Position numbers and translations under genes: made by a program. A stretch of DNA of 64,000 bases from JAPSGB01 sp963775185 (lineage in GTDB: Bacteria > Myxococcota_A > Polyangia > Polyangiales > Polyangiaceae), in the NCBI GenBank assembly GCA_963775185.1, contig CAVZIE010000031.1, positions 62,001 through 126,000 on the forward strand, read 5' to 3'. Shown here piece after piece: positions 17,499 to 24,333 of this stretch; the stretch's first letter is position 1, and every line of letters begins with the position of its first letter. The notes beneath the pieces were generated by a model. It searched no databases. It was given only the letters and a program-made list of their open reading frames with translations, and was not told the origin of the DNA.

Positions 17499-17759
17499 TC
17501 ACTTGGGACAGTGGCCGTTGCAGCCGCCCTGGCCCTTGCAGTCGTTCTGGCCGGCGCAGGCGTTCTTCGCGGTCTTGCAGCCGCCCTTGCCCTTGCACTC
17601 GTTCTTGGCCTTGCAGCACGCCTTCGCGCCGGCTGCCGCGGCGGCAGGCTTGCCGCTGTGGGGCGCCTTCGCGTGGGGGCCCTTGGTGCAGCCGACCGCG
17701 CCGACGAGCAGGCCGGCGGAGGCCGCGGCCGCGAGGGACTTCGAGAAATTCAATGCCAT
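17499..17759 (-). CDS. bufA: Bufferin-like Cys-rich RiPP precursor
   Basis: An 86-residue peptide: a hydrophobic signal segment (residues 5-23, ending GAVGC with a lipobox-like Cys24), an Ala/Lys-rich spacer and a C-terminal core with eight cysteines in a regular pattern (KACCKAKNECKGKGGC, then KTAKNACAGQNDCKGQGG). The Lys/Gly/Cys pattern matches bufferin-type precursors processed by DUF692 enzymes and exported to the periplasm, where the mature peptide sequesters copper. Ribosome site AAGGA precedes the ATG. First gene of the cassette; the export signal and modification sites are inferred. Confidence 0.85.
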   Translation of the reverse strand: MALNFSKSLAAAASAGLLVGAVGCTKGPHAKAPHSGKPAAAAAGAKACCKAKNECKGKGGCKTAKNACAGQNDCKGQGGCNGHCPK

Positions 17760-17841
17760 CTGTGATCCTTGTTCCGGGTTCGACGTCCAAGATTACACGG
17801 TCTTCGGCGATTGTCCCCCGCCTCGCTCCTCCGCCGCCCTC

Positions 17842-18029
17842 GCCTCGGCCCCCGCTCCGCGCTCGCACCCCCTGCGCCCTGCGCTGGTGCGCGCCCGGCT
17901 CGCTCCGGGCTCCGGGGGTGCGCGCGCTACGCGGGGCCCCCCTCGGCACTGCGCCGCTGTCCCGGGGCCTGCTCCGCCGCGCGAGCCTCGGCCCCCGCTC
18001 CGCGCTCGCCCCCCCTGCGCCCTGCGCTG
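17842..18029. repeat. Direct repeat of about 45 bases
   Basis: A GC-rich sequence beginning GCCTCGGCCCCCGCTCCGCG is present at 17842-17886 and again at 17985-18029 with a single substitution (A to C), 143 bases apart. Confidence 0.65.
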
Positions 18030-18151
18030 AGGGGCGACTTGCGAGCGCCGTGCGGGACGGACGCGCCGCTATTCGCGCGACTGCGCTGACGCCAGCGTGG
18101 CGTCGATGCCGACCAGTGAGATGCGTCGCGCCTTCCGCCTCGGCCGCGAGC

Positions 18152-18169
18152 TTCCGCGCCGCACCGGCA
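18152..18169 (-). repeat. Dispersed repeat copy
   Basis: TTCCGCGCCGCACCGGCA, one mismatch to consensus, just before the twin hairpins. Confidence 0.55.
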
Positions 18170-18177
18170 GGAAAGAA

Positions 18178-18277
18178 AATGTGACGCGGGTTTTGGCACT
18201 GAGCGCGCCAAAATCCGCGTCACATTATAATGTGGAACCCATTTTGGCGCTGTGAGTGCCAAAATCGGCGTCACATT
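18178..18277. repeat. Twin hairpin element
   Basis: Two related hairpins in tandem. The first (18178-18226) has arms AATGTGACGCGG/CCGCGTCACATT plus TTTTGGC/GCCAAAA around a 9-base loop. The second (18229-18277) has AATGTG/CACATT plus ATTTTGGC/GCCAAAAT around another 9-base loop whose complement resembles the first. They lie about 100-200 bases downstream of the 18374 gene stop, so they could act as terminators, or they are an inserted palindromic repeat. Confidence 0.75.
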
Positions 18278-18373
18278 TCTGCCGGGGGGCGCCGCGACGG
18301 ATCGCGCGCGTGCTCGAGGCGAAGACGCTCGGACCCGGGCACGCGACCAGCTACGCGATCCAGCTTGTCGCAG

Positions 18374-19699
18374 TCAGCGCGGGACGAGCCGCACGACTTC
18401 CAGCTGGCCGCCTTCGCCCGTGGCCCGCTCCAGCGCGTAGCGCGTCTTCTTCGTGCGGATCGCGGCGCTGCGCTCCGGCTCCGACCGCGCGCGCGCCGGT
18501 GTGAAGGCCGCGTCGAGCAGCACGAGCGGTCCGCTGCTGGCGTCCAGCGACGGCTCGAGCGGCTCGAAGTCAAGCGCGTCGCGTGCGGCCCAGACCGCTT
18601 CAAGCGTGCCGGCGACAAGCAGCCAGACCGAGCCGTCGCCCGGGTGCATCACGTCGACCGCGTGCGAGGGCAACACCACCAGCGCGAGGCCGGCGCGCTC
18701 GAGCGTGCCGACGTCGCGGATCGCGCACGCTTCCGTGTAGTCACCGTGCGGCGGCATGTCGGGCAGCGCGCCCTGCCAGCTCGCGAGTGCCTGCTTGGTG
18801 GCGAGCAGGATCGGGCCGCCGTCGGTGGCCACGCTCGCCGCGAGCTTGGGGAGCGCGGGCACACGCTTCCGCGGCTGCTTCCCGTCGAGCGCGGCGACGA
18901 GCTTCTCGAGCTGCTTGGCGATGGGCCGGTCGGCGACGCGCGGCAGGATCTCGCGCAGCGCGCTCACCGCGCTGCGATCGGCGCGCAGGCGGAGCCCGAC
19001 CAGGACCGCGTCGTCGCAGTCACGGGCGTCCGCGCTGGCGAGAACGTGGAGCAACAGCCCGGGCGGCGCGCGCTCTTCCAGCTCGTTCGACAGCAGCACG
19101 GCCGCGTGGGCGCCGAGGCGCCGGTGGAGGAAATCCCAGAGCGCGACGTCGAGCGTCACCACGCCGTACGCGAGGCGAACGAACGTGACGAGCTCGCCGA
19201 CGAAGGCCTGCCCGCCGTCGTCGATGGCGGCCAGGCGCTCGCCGATGTCGCGCGCGCCGAGCTGGTAGCGCGCGACGGCCGCGGCGGGCAGCAGCGGATC
19301 GCCGGCGGCGAGGTGCGTCGCGATCCGCTCGAGCACGCGCGCGCTCGCCGGCGGGCCCTCGCTGCCGATCGCGACGCCCTGCGCGAAGCCGCGCGTCGTC
19401 TCGTCCGCTTCCTCGATCAGGGCGACCAGCGCGTCGTCGGCCGCCGGGTCCTGCCGTTCGCGAAGCGCGCTCGCGAGCGTGCGACCGAGCGCGCTCCCGC
19501 GGCGCTGCACGAACAGGTTCCGCTCCTGGCCCTCCATCGCCACGATGTCGGCGGGCCACGTGTCGCGCGCGAGCAGCGCGCGCGACGCCGCGATCAAGGC
19601 GGGCAGGGGAGCCTCCCGCGCGGCGGCGTCGAGCGCGGCGAAGGGCTTCGGCTTGCCGGTCCGGATCACGGCGTCGATGAGGGTATCGAGGTCGGGCAT
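18374..19699 (-). CDS. Hypothetical protein, 441 residues
   Basis: A soluble, helix-rich protein without signal peptide or membrane segments and with no motif I can name. Sequence character (balanced hydrophobic residues, few Arg/Pro runs) supports coding. The first 330 residues could form helical repeats; the last 90 (DMPPHGDYTEACAIRDVGTL onward) look like a separate alpha/beta domain. ATG 19699 was chosen because the extension upstream contains a low-complexity stretch. Monocistronic; followed by the twin hairpins. Confidence 0.65.
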   Translation of the reverse strand: MPDLDTLIDAVIRTGKPKPFAALDAAAREAPLPALIAASRALLARDTWPADIVAMEGQERNLFVQRRGSALGRTLASALRERQDPAADDALVALIEEADETTRGFAQGVAIGSEGPPASARVLERIATHLAAGDPLLPAAAVARYQLGARDIGERLAAIDDGGQAFVGELVTFVRLAYGVVTLDVALWDFLHRRLGAHAAVLLSNELEERAPPGLLLHVLASADARDCDDAVLVGLRLRADRSAVSALREILPRVADRPIAKQLEKLVAALDGKQPRKRVPALPKLAASVATDGGPILLATKQALASWQGALPDMPPHGDYTEACAIRDVGTLERAGLALVVLPSHAVDVMHPGDGSVWLLVAGTLEAVWAARDALDFEPLEPSLDASSGPLVLLDAAFTPARARSEPERSAAIRTKKTRYALERATGEGGQLEVVRLVPR

Positions 19700-19818
19700 G
19701 GGTTCGCGCTGGAAGTATATCGCTCCGCCTTCGGCTCGCTCCGGGTTCCGGGGGGCAGCATGCCGCCTGGCAGGTTCGACCAAGGCCGGGTAGCCTCTCT
19801 TCGAGGAGCGCGACCGCA

Positions 19819-20055
19819 TTGGACTGGCGACGGGGAGTGAGCACGGACCCGGCGATCTGCCACGGGCAGGCGTGCATTCGCGGCACGCGCGTCCCGGTGT
19901 CGGTCGTCCTCGACAATCTCGCGGCGGGGCTGACGCCCACGGAGATTGTCGAGAGCTATCCGTCCCTCACCCTCGATGACGTGTCGGCGGCCGTCTCGTA
20001 TGGCGCCGAGCTAGCCCGCGAGCGCGTCATCGACTTCCGCGCGGCCGGCGGGTGA
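19819..20055 (+). CDS. DUF433 antitoxin-like protein
   Basis: A 78-residue DUF433 protein. The typical motif ICHGQACIRGTRVPVSVVLD is followed by the helix-turn-helix-like TPTEIVESYPSLTLDDV. DUF433 proteins are the usual first partner of DUF5615 PIN-like proteins in putative toxin-antitoxin pairs. It overlaps the next gene by four bases (GTGA), as expected of such a module. Confidence 0.85.
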   Translation: MDWRRGVSTDPAICHGQACIRGTRVPVSVVLDNLAAGLTPTEIVESYPSLTLDDVSAAVSYGAELARERVIDFRAAGG

Positions 20056-20309
20056 GATTCAAGATCGACGAGAACCTCCCGGCCGAGGTCGCGAGCGTGC
20101 GTGCGCTCGTCACCTTGGACCTCGATTTCTCGAACGTGCAGGCGTATCCGCCTGCCGACTACGCCGGTCTCGTCGTGCTTCGCGTGCAGCGCCAGGACAA
20201 GATCCATGTACTCGACGTGTTCGGCAAGGTCGTTCCGCTCCTCGACGCGGAGGAGCTGACGCACCGCCTCTGGATCGTCGACGAAACTCGAGTGCGGATC
20301 CGGGCGTGA
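20052..20309 (+). CDS. Shortened DUF5615 PIN-like protein
   Basis: An 85-residue DUF5615 protein, starting GTG. It has the N-terminal MRFKIDENLP and the C-terminal VTLDLDFSNVQAYPP...GLVVLRV and LWIVDETRVRIR motifs, but the roughly 35-40 residues that normally lie between them are missing in frame. Family members are usually about 115-120 residues. The deleted part normally carries helices and an acidic residue of the PIN-like site, so nuclease activity is doubtful. Second gene of the pair. Confidence 0.8.
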   Translation: MRFKIDENLPAEVASVRALVTLDLDFSNVQAYPPADYAGLVVLRVQRQDKIHVLDVFGKVVPLLDAEELTHRLWIVDETRVRIRA

Positions 20310-20318
20310 TGCGAGCAC

Positions 20319-20924
20319 GTGCCCGACGCGATGCAGGCGTGGCTCGGCAACGACGGAAACACTCTCCACATCGAGTCCCCGGTCGTGCGCGACCGCGCCT
20401 ACTACGCCCTGATCAACGAGCAGATGCGGTTCAGGGGCGGTGTCGCCCATTTGCATCCCGACGGACACGGCGGCGCCGTCGGTGACGCCCCGTTGCCCCC
20501 GACCGGCGGCATAGTGAATGGCTGGCACTTGACGTGGGCCCAGATCTCGAGCGACGCCGACTTCTCGTCGCCGGACACCGTGGGTTGGCCCCTCGGGGCG
20601 TTCCGCGGCGCGCTGCCACACACCCTTTCCGTCCCCGATCGCCTGCTCCTCGACGGCGCCGCCGCCGCCGCCGCCCGCGACGCGGCGCGCCGCCGTCGCG
20701 CCCTGCTCCTCGCCGGCCTGTTCGCCGTCGGTACGCTCGCGCTGGTGGGCGTCTTGCTGGTCGCACGCGTCCGCCGCGCGCGGCGCCGCGCCGCCGGCGC
20801 GCGCGAAGCCGGGACCGGAGAGTCCGCGTCGCGCGACTGCGGCGCGGCCATCGCCGTCGTGATCGCGTGCATCGCCGTCGGCGTCGCCGCGGTCGCGCTC
20901 CTCGCGATCCTTGGAATGTCGTGA
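20319..20924 (+). CDS. Hypothetical protein with two C-terminal membrane helices
   Basis: A 201-residue frame starting GTG ten bases after the DUF5615 stop. Residues 1-110 look like the end of a soluble domain (LHIESPVVRDRAYYALINEQM), then an Ala/Arg linker, a helix (about 127-148), a basic loop and a second helix (about 174-198). There is no signal peptide or clear ribosome site, so this may be the 3' remnant of a longer gene. Confidence 0.45.
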   Translation: MPDAMQAWLGNDGNTLHIESPVVRDRAYYALINEQMRFRGGVAHLHPDGHGGAVGDAPLPPTGGIVNGWHLTWAQISSDADFSSPDTVGWPLGAFRGALPHTLSVPDRLLLDGAAAAAARDAARRRRALLLAGLFAVGTLALVGVLLVARVRRARRRAAGAREAGTGESASRDCGAAIAVVIACIAVGVAAVALLAILGMS

Positions 20925-21276
20925 CGGCGCACAATCGCGTGTCGGGCGCCGCGCGGGGGTTGTGGACGGGATCGAGTTCGCCAACGAGCTGCCGGCACGA
21001 CGTGAAGCGGCATCTCGGTAGGCGAGCGCGCAGCCACGTCCAGCAGGAGGAAGCGTGGTGGCCGAGAATCGACCAGCCGCAGGCGCCGACTCCCAGCGAG
21101 ACTTGGCAGCCCGACCTCGGTTGGACGAGAAATGCCATTTAATTTCAGTACTTTGCGAGGCGTCGGGCGACTCCGGCTAGTTCGCGCGCGGCACGGGGTG
21201 GCGACCGTCGCCGTCGCGCGCCGGCGCACCGGCTTCGTTGCTGATATGCTCGGCATCCCGGCAACTCGAGGGCGCT

Positions 21277-21384
21277 GGCGTCACGTTAAGACGTCTTAAC
21301 GTGGCCCTGGGGAAGCGATGCCCGCCGCGACCGGGTGGGCGTCACGTTAAGACGTCTTAACGTGGCCCTGGGGAAGCGATGCCC
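21277..21384. repeat. Tandem 47-base repeat containing a perfect palindrome
   Basis: Two identical 47-base units (21277-21323 and 21338-21384, period 61) each contain a perfect 22-base palindrome (21282-21303 and 21343-21364; half-site CACGTTAAGAC) followed by GTGGCCCTGGGGAAGCGATG. The units are identical while the 14-base spacer is not part of the repeat. Confidence 0.85.
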
Positions 21385-21478
21385 AGGTCGCGAAGACACG
21401 CGACGCGCGCGTCGCCCCCGCCTTGCGCAGCGCCTTGCGCAATAGTTCCATATGGAAGTATCCGGACGCTCCGCGCGG

Positions 21479-21496
21479 TTCCGCGCCGGACCGGCA
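21479..21496 (-). repeat. Dispersed repeat copy after pepP stop
   Basis: TTCCGCGCCGGACCGGCA, exact consensus, ten bases beyond the pepP stop. Confidence 0.65.
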
Positions 21497-21505
21497 TCCT
21501 CTCCC

Positions 21506-22891
21506 TCAAGCGCGCACGGCGGCTTCGACTTCGGCGACGGTCTTCGGGATGCCGCGCGTGAGGACGTCGTGGCCGGTGTCGGTGACGAGCACGTCGTCTT
21601 CGATGCGGATGCCGCGCACGTCCTTGAAGCGATCGAGCGCGGAGCGATCGAGATCCTTCGCGAGATCGCCGAGCTCCTCGGGATTGTCGAGGATGGCGTC
21701 GATGCGGTAGTAGCCGGGCTCGATGGTGACGGCCATGCCCGGCGCGAGATCGCGATCGAGGCGCAGGTAGCGATCACCGGCGGCGTCGATGCGGGTGCGC
21801 CCAGGCGCGTAGCCGGCGCGATCGCCGAGGTCCTCCATGTCGTGCACGTCGAGGCCGAGCAGGTGGCCGACGCCGTGGGGGAAGAACAGCGCCGCGGCGC
21901 CGCGCTCGTACAGGCCGTCCACGTCGCCCTTGAAGATGCCTTCCTCGACCAGGCCGGCGAGCAAGCGGCGGCCCGCGGCGCGGTGCACGTCCAGGTAGCG
22001 CACGCCGGGACGCACGGCTTCGATGCCGGCGAGCTGCGCCTCGAGCACGTGCTCGTAGAGCGCGCGCTGCGTGGCGCTGAAGCGACCGCTCGCCGGCCAG
22101 GTGCGCGTCACGTCGCCCGCCCAGCCCTCGGGCGTCTCCGCGCCCACGTCGGCGAGCACGAGATCGGCGTCGCCGACCACGTTGTCGTAGCGCACGTTGT
22201 GCAGCACCTCGCCGTGCGTGCTGACGATCGAACCGTACGAGCAGCCCATGCCGCTCGCGATGATCTGCGCCTCCATCGCCGCGCGCACCGCGGCTTCGCG
22301 CAAGCCGGGACGCGTCGCGGCCATGCCCGCCTTGTGTGCGAGCGCCGTCGCGGCCGCGGCTTGACGTAGCTGATCGATGGCCGCCGCGTCGTGGATCAGG
22401 CGCAGCTCGATCATCGCGTCGGCGAGCGCGGCGTCCGCGCCCTCGAGCTCGGGACCGCCACCGGGATCGACGTCGCGGTCGAGCAGCTCGCCGAGCCACA
22501 GCGCGGTCTCCGCGTCTTGCGGCGGCAACAGCGCGGCGCGCGCCGGAACGGCGAGATCGTCGATCGGCCGCACCGCGAGCGCGAGCTCGGCCGCGAGCTC
22601 TTCGAGCGACGGCTCGGGGCCGGTCCAGAGCGCCTCCTCGGGATCCGGCGGGTGCGCGTACAGCACCGGCTCCGGCCCGTCGAAGAGCAGCACCACGCCC
22701 TCGATGGCGCGGCCGACCAGGTACAGGAAGTGGCTCTCCGCGCGGAACGCGAAGCGGTTGCCCGCGAAGTTCCTGGGACGCGAGGTGCCGGAGACGAACA
22801 GCGCCGGACCCGGAAAGCGTTCGCGCAAGCGCCGGCGACGCTCCGCGAAGGCGGCGGCGGGACTCGGAGTGGGCCAGAGGGGTGCGGACAT
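21506..22891 (-). CDS. pepP: Xaa-Pro aminopeptidase (M24B)
   Basis: A 461-residue PepP-type metallopeptidase: N-terminal aminopeptidase-P domain (about 1-170) and C-terminal pita-bread domain. All five metal ligands are seen, in LADVGAE, GDVTRTW, FPHGVGHLLGLDVHD, TIEPGYY and GIRIEDDVLV. It removes N-terminal residues preceding proline. Length and start are normal for the family. No operon partner is obvious; dispersed repeat copies flank it on both sides. Confidence 0.93.
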   Translation of the reverse strand: MSAPLWPTPSPAAAFAERRRRLRERFPGPALFVSGTSRPRNFAGNRFAFRAESHFLYLVGRAIEGVVLLFDGPEPVLYAHPPDPEEALWTGPEPSLEELAAELALAVRPIDDLAVPARAALLPPQDAETALWLGELLDRDVDPGGGPELEGADAALADAMIELRLIHDAAAIDQLRQAAAATALAHKAGMAATRPGLREAAVRAAMEAQIIASGMGCSYGSIVSTHGEVLHNVRYDNVVGDADLVLADVGAETPEGWAGDVTRTWPASGRFSATQRALYEHVLEAQLAGIEAVRPGVRYLDVHRAAGRRLLAGLVEEGIFKGDVDGLYERGAAALFFPHGVGHLLGLDVHDMEDLGDRAGYAPGRTRIDAAGDRYLRLDRDLAPGMAVTIEPGYYRIDAILDNPEELGDLAKDLDRSALDRFKDVRGIRIEDDVLVTDTGHDVLTRGIPKTVAEVEAAVRA

Positions 22892-22945
22892 GACGCTCGT
22901 AACCTAGCGCGCGGGGCCGGAGCCGGGGGCAGGCTTTTCGGGGGA

Positions 22946-22996
22946 TGCCGGTCCGGCGCGGAATCCCGCGCGACCTGGATACCGCGCCGGACCGAC
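22946..22996. repeat. Inverted pair of dispersed repeats
   Basis: TGCCGGTCCGGCGCGGAA (22946-22963) faces ATACCGCGCCGGACCGAC (22979-22996), able to form a long stem with a 15-base loop. It lies between pepP and the end of the next minus-strand gene. Confidence 0.7.
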
Positions 22997-23009
22997 AAGA
23001 CCAGCCGGC

Positions 23010-24251
23010 TCAGGCGTTCCCGGCGACGCCTTCTGCGACGAGCCGCAGCACTTCCAGATCTTCGAGCGGGCAAAGCTCGATGGCGGGGGCGAGCTTCGGA
23101 CGCAGCTCCGGGTGGCGATCGAGCGGGGCGAACACGTGGCTCACGGCGGAGAGCGGGATCGCGTGACGGACGAGGCGCTCGTCGGACCACGCGTAGCCGG
23201 GATCGGTGCGGACTTCGACGCCCTCCGGGCGGATCGCGAGGACCACGGGGTACTGGCGTCGCAACGCAGCGAGCACGACGCGTTTGCGCTCGACGACGGG
23301 CGCGGCTTCGCCGGGGAGCGCACACATCAGGCTGTCGCGCAGCACCGGGGCGTAGCGGAGTGTGCCGGCGCGCAGGCGTTCGCGCGCCGCCACCTTCATG
23401 ATCTCCGGATCGGCGCCCATGCGCGCGACGACGGCGGCGAGCACGTTGTTGACGGAAAGTTCGTGATCGTCCGGTGTGCCCAGGCGCCGGCTGTACTGCC
23501 GGCCGTCGCCCGGCAGGTCGCCCGACGCGGCGCGCCGGAGGACGTCGTCGTAAGCGGCGAGCAGCGCCTTGTCCATCTCCAACGTGCGGAACCGGATCAG
23601 GTTCCGCGCCATCTCCAACCACTCCGGCGAGAGCACGGGATCGCCCTGGGCGAAGAGCAGCACGCCCACGAACGCGGCGACCGGAACGCGTCCGGTACGC
23701 ACCGCGGAGACCGCGAGCTCGCCGCCGGTCCAGCCTGCGTTGGTGTGGGCGAAGGTGGCCGCGGCGTAGAGCGCGAGCGCGCTGGTCGCGAGGCAAACGA
23801 AGACGTCGGGCTGGGCGATGCCGCTGAGCGCGACCTCGCCCGTCATGCCGTCGCCACCCGGGGTCAGCTGGCCGTCGCCCAGGATGCCTTCGAGCGCCCA
23901 TGATCCGGTGCCGTGGGTCAAGCATCCCGAGCCGCAGATAGCGGCGAGGCGCGGCAGCGCGTCGAGCACAAGCTCGGCGCCGGCGTCGCCGGCCTGGGCG
24001 TAGGCGTCGTCGAGAGCCGCCGCCACGCGCGCGGCGAACAGCGTGCGCGACGGCGCGTCGACGCACAGCCGCGACGGGTCGATGGGGCGGGCGACTTCCG
24101 CCGCGCGCGCATGCCAGCTGCCCGGCGCGCTCCGCGCGCGCGTGTACGGTTGTTGCGCGACGATGCTGGTGAAGCGCTCGGGCAGGGTTCGATACGCCTC
24201 GCTCGAGTCCTCCGCCGGCGCGGGCTCACCCAAATCGACGTCCGTGTCCAT
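23010..24251 (-). CDS. Unknown protein with ADP-ribosyltransferase-like HGT motif
   Basis: A 413-residue protein not assigned to a named family. Residues about 108-135 read CGSGCLTHGTGSWALEGIL, then GDGQLTPGG, closely resembling the first (H-G-T/S) motif of PARP/KptA-like ADP-ribosyltransferase folds, where the pattern is HGT-x-x-x-x-x-x-IL-x-x-G-x-x-P. A Tyr in SALALYAAATFAHT could be the second-motif residue; the third (Glu) was not placed. The remainder is helical. ATG 24251 begins an acidic stretch. It lies 82 bases after the radical SAM gene on the same strand and is probably co-transcribed. Confidence 0.6.
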   Translation of the reverse strand: MDTDVDLGEPAPAEDSSEAYRTLPERFTSIVAQQPYTRARSAPGSWHARAAEVARPIDPSRLCVDAPSRTLFAARVAAALDDAYAQAGDAGAELVLDALPRLAAICGSGCLTHGTGSWALEGILGDGQLTPGGDGMTGEVALSGIAQPDVFVCLATSALALYAAATFAHTNAGWTGGELAVSAVRTGRVPVAAFVGVLLFAQGDPVLSPEWLEMARNLIRFRTLEMDKALLAAYDDVLRRAASGDLPGDGRQYSRRLGTPDDHELSVNNVLAAVVARMGADPEIMKVAARERLRAGTLRYAPVLRDSLMCALPGEAAPVVERKRVVLAALRRQYPVVLAIRPEGVEVRTDPGYAWSDERLVRHAIPLSAVSHVFAPLDRHPELRPKLAPAIELCPLEDLEVLRLVAEGVAGNA

Positions 24252-24333
24252 GATCGCGCTCCGACTCCGGGCGCGCGAAGTATACACCGGCGACCCGCAC
24301 GCGGCACCCGGTCGCTGCCACGAGTCCAGTCCT

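Larger units (their letters stand above)
17760..18373. other. Non-coding region upstream of bufA
   Basis: Roughly 610 bases holding the bufA promoter (not placed), a GC-rich direct repeat (17842-18029), a dispersed repeat copy and two AT-containing hairpins. Open frames here are Ala/Arg/Pro-rich with no coding character. Confidence 0.5.
20925..21505. other. Convergent intergenic region
   Basis: Nearly 600 bases between two convergent gene ends. It contains the tandem palindrome repeat and a dispersed repeat copy; otherwise I see no gene. Confidence 0.5.

Noticed and set aside
17765..18180. Genes in the GC-rich region upstream of bufA
   Set aside because: All frames are Ala/Arg/Pro-rich, contain the direct repeat and lack ribosome sites.
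18230..19840. 536-codon plus-strand frame
   Set aside because: Arg/Ala/Glu-rich antisense of the 441-residue hypothetical protein; no domain features.
21277..21384. CRISPR array with two repeats
   Set aside because: Only two units, a 14-base spacer and no cas genes; the perfect palindrome points elsewhere.
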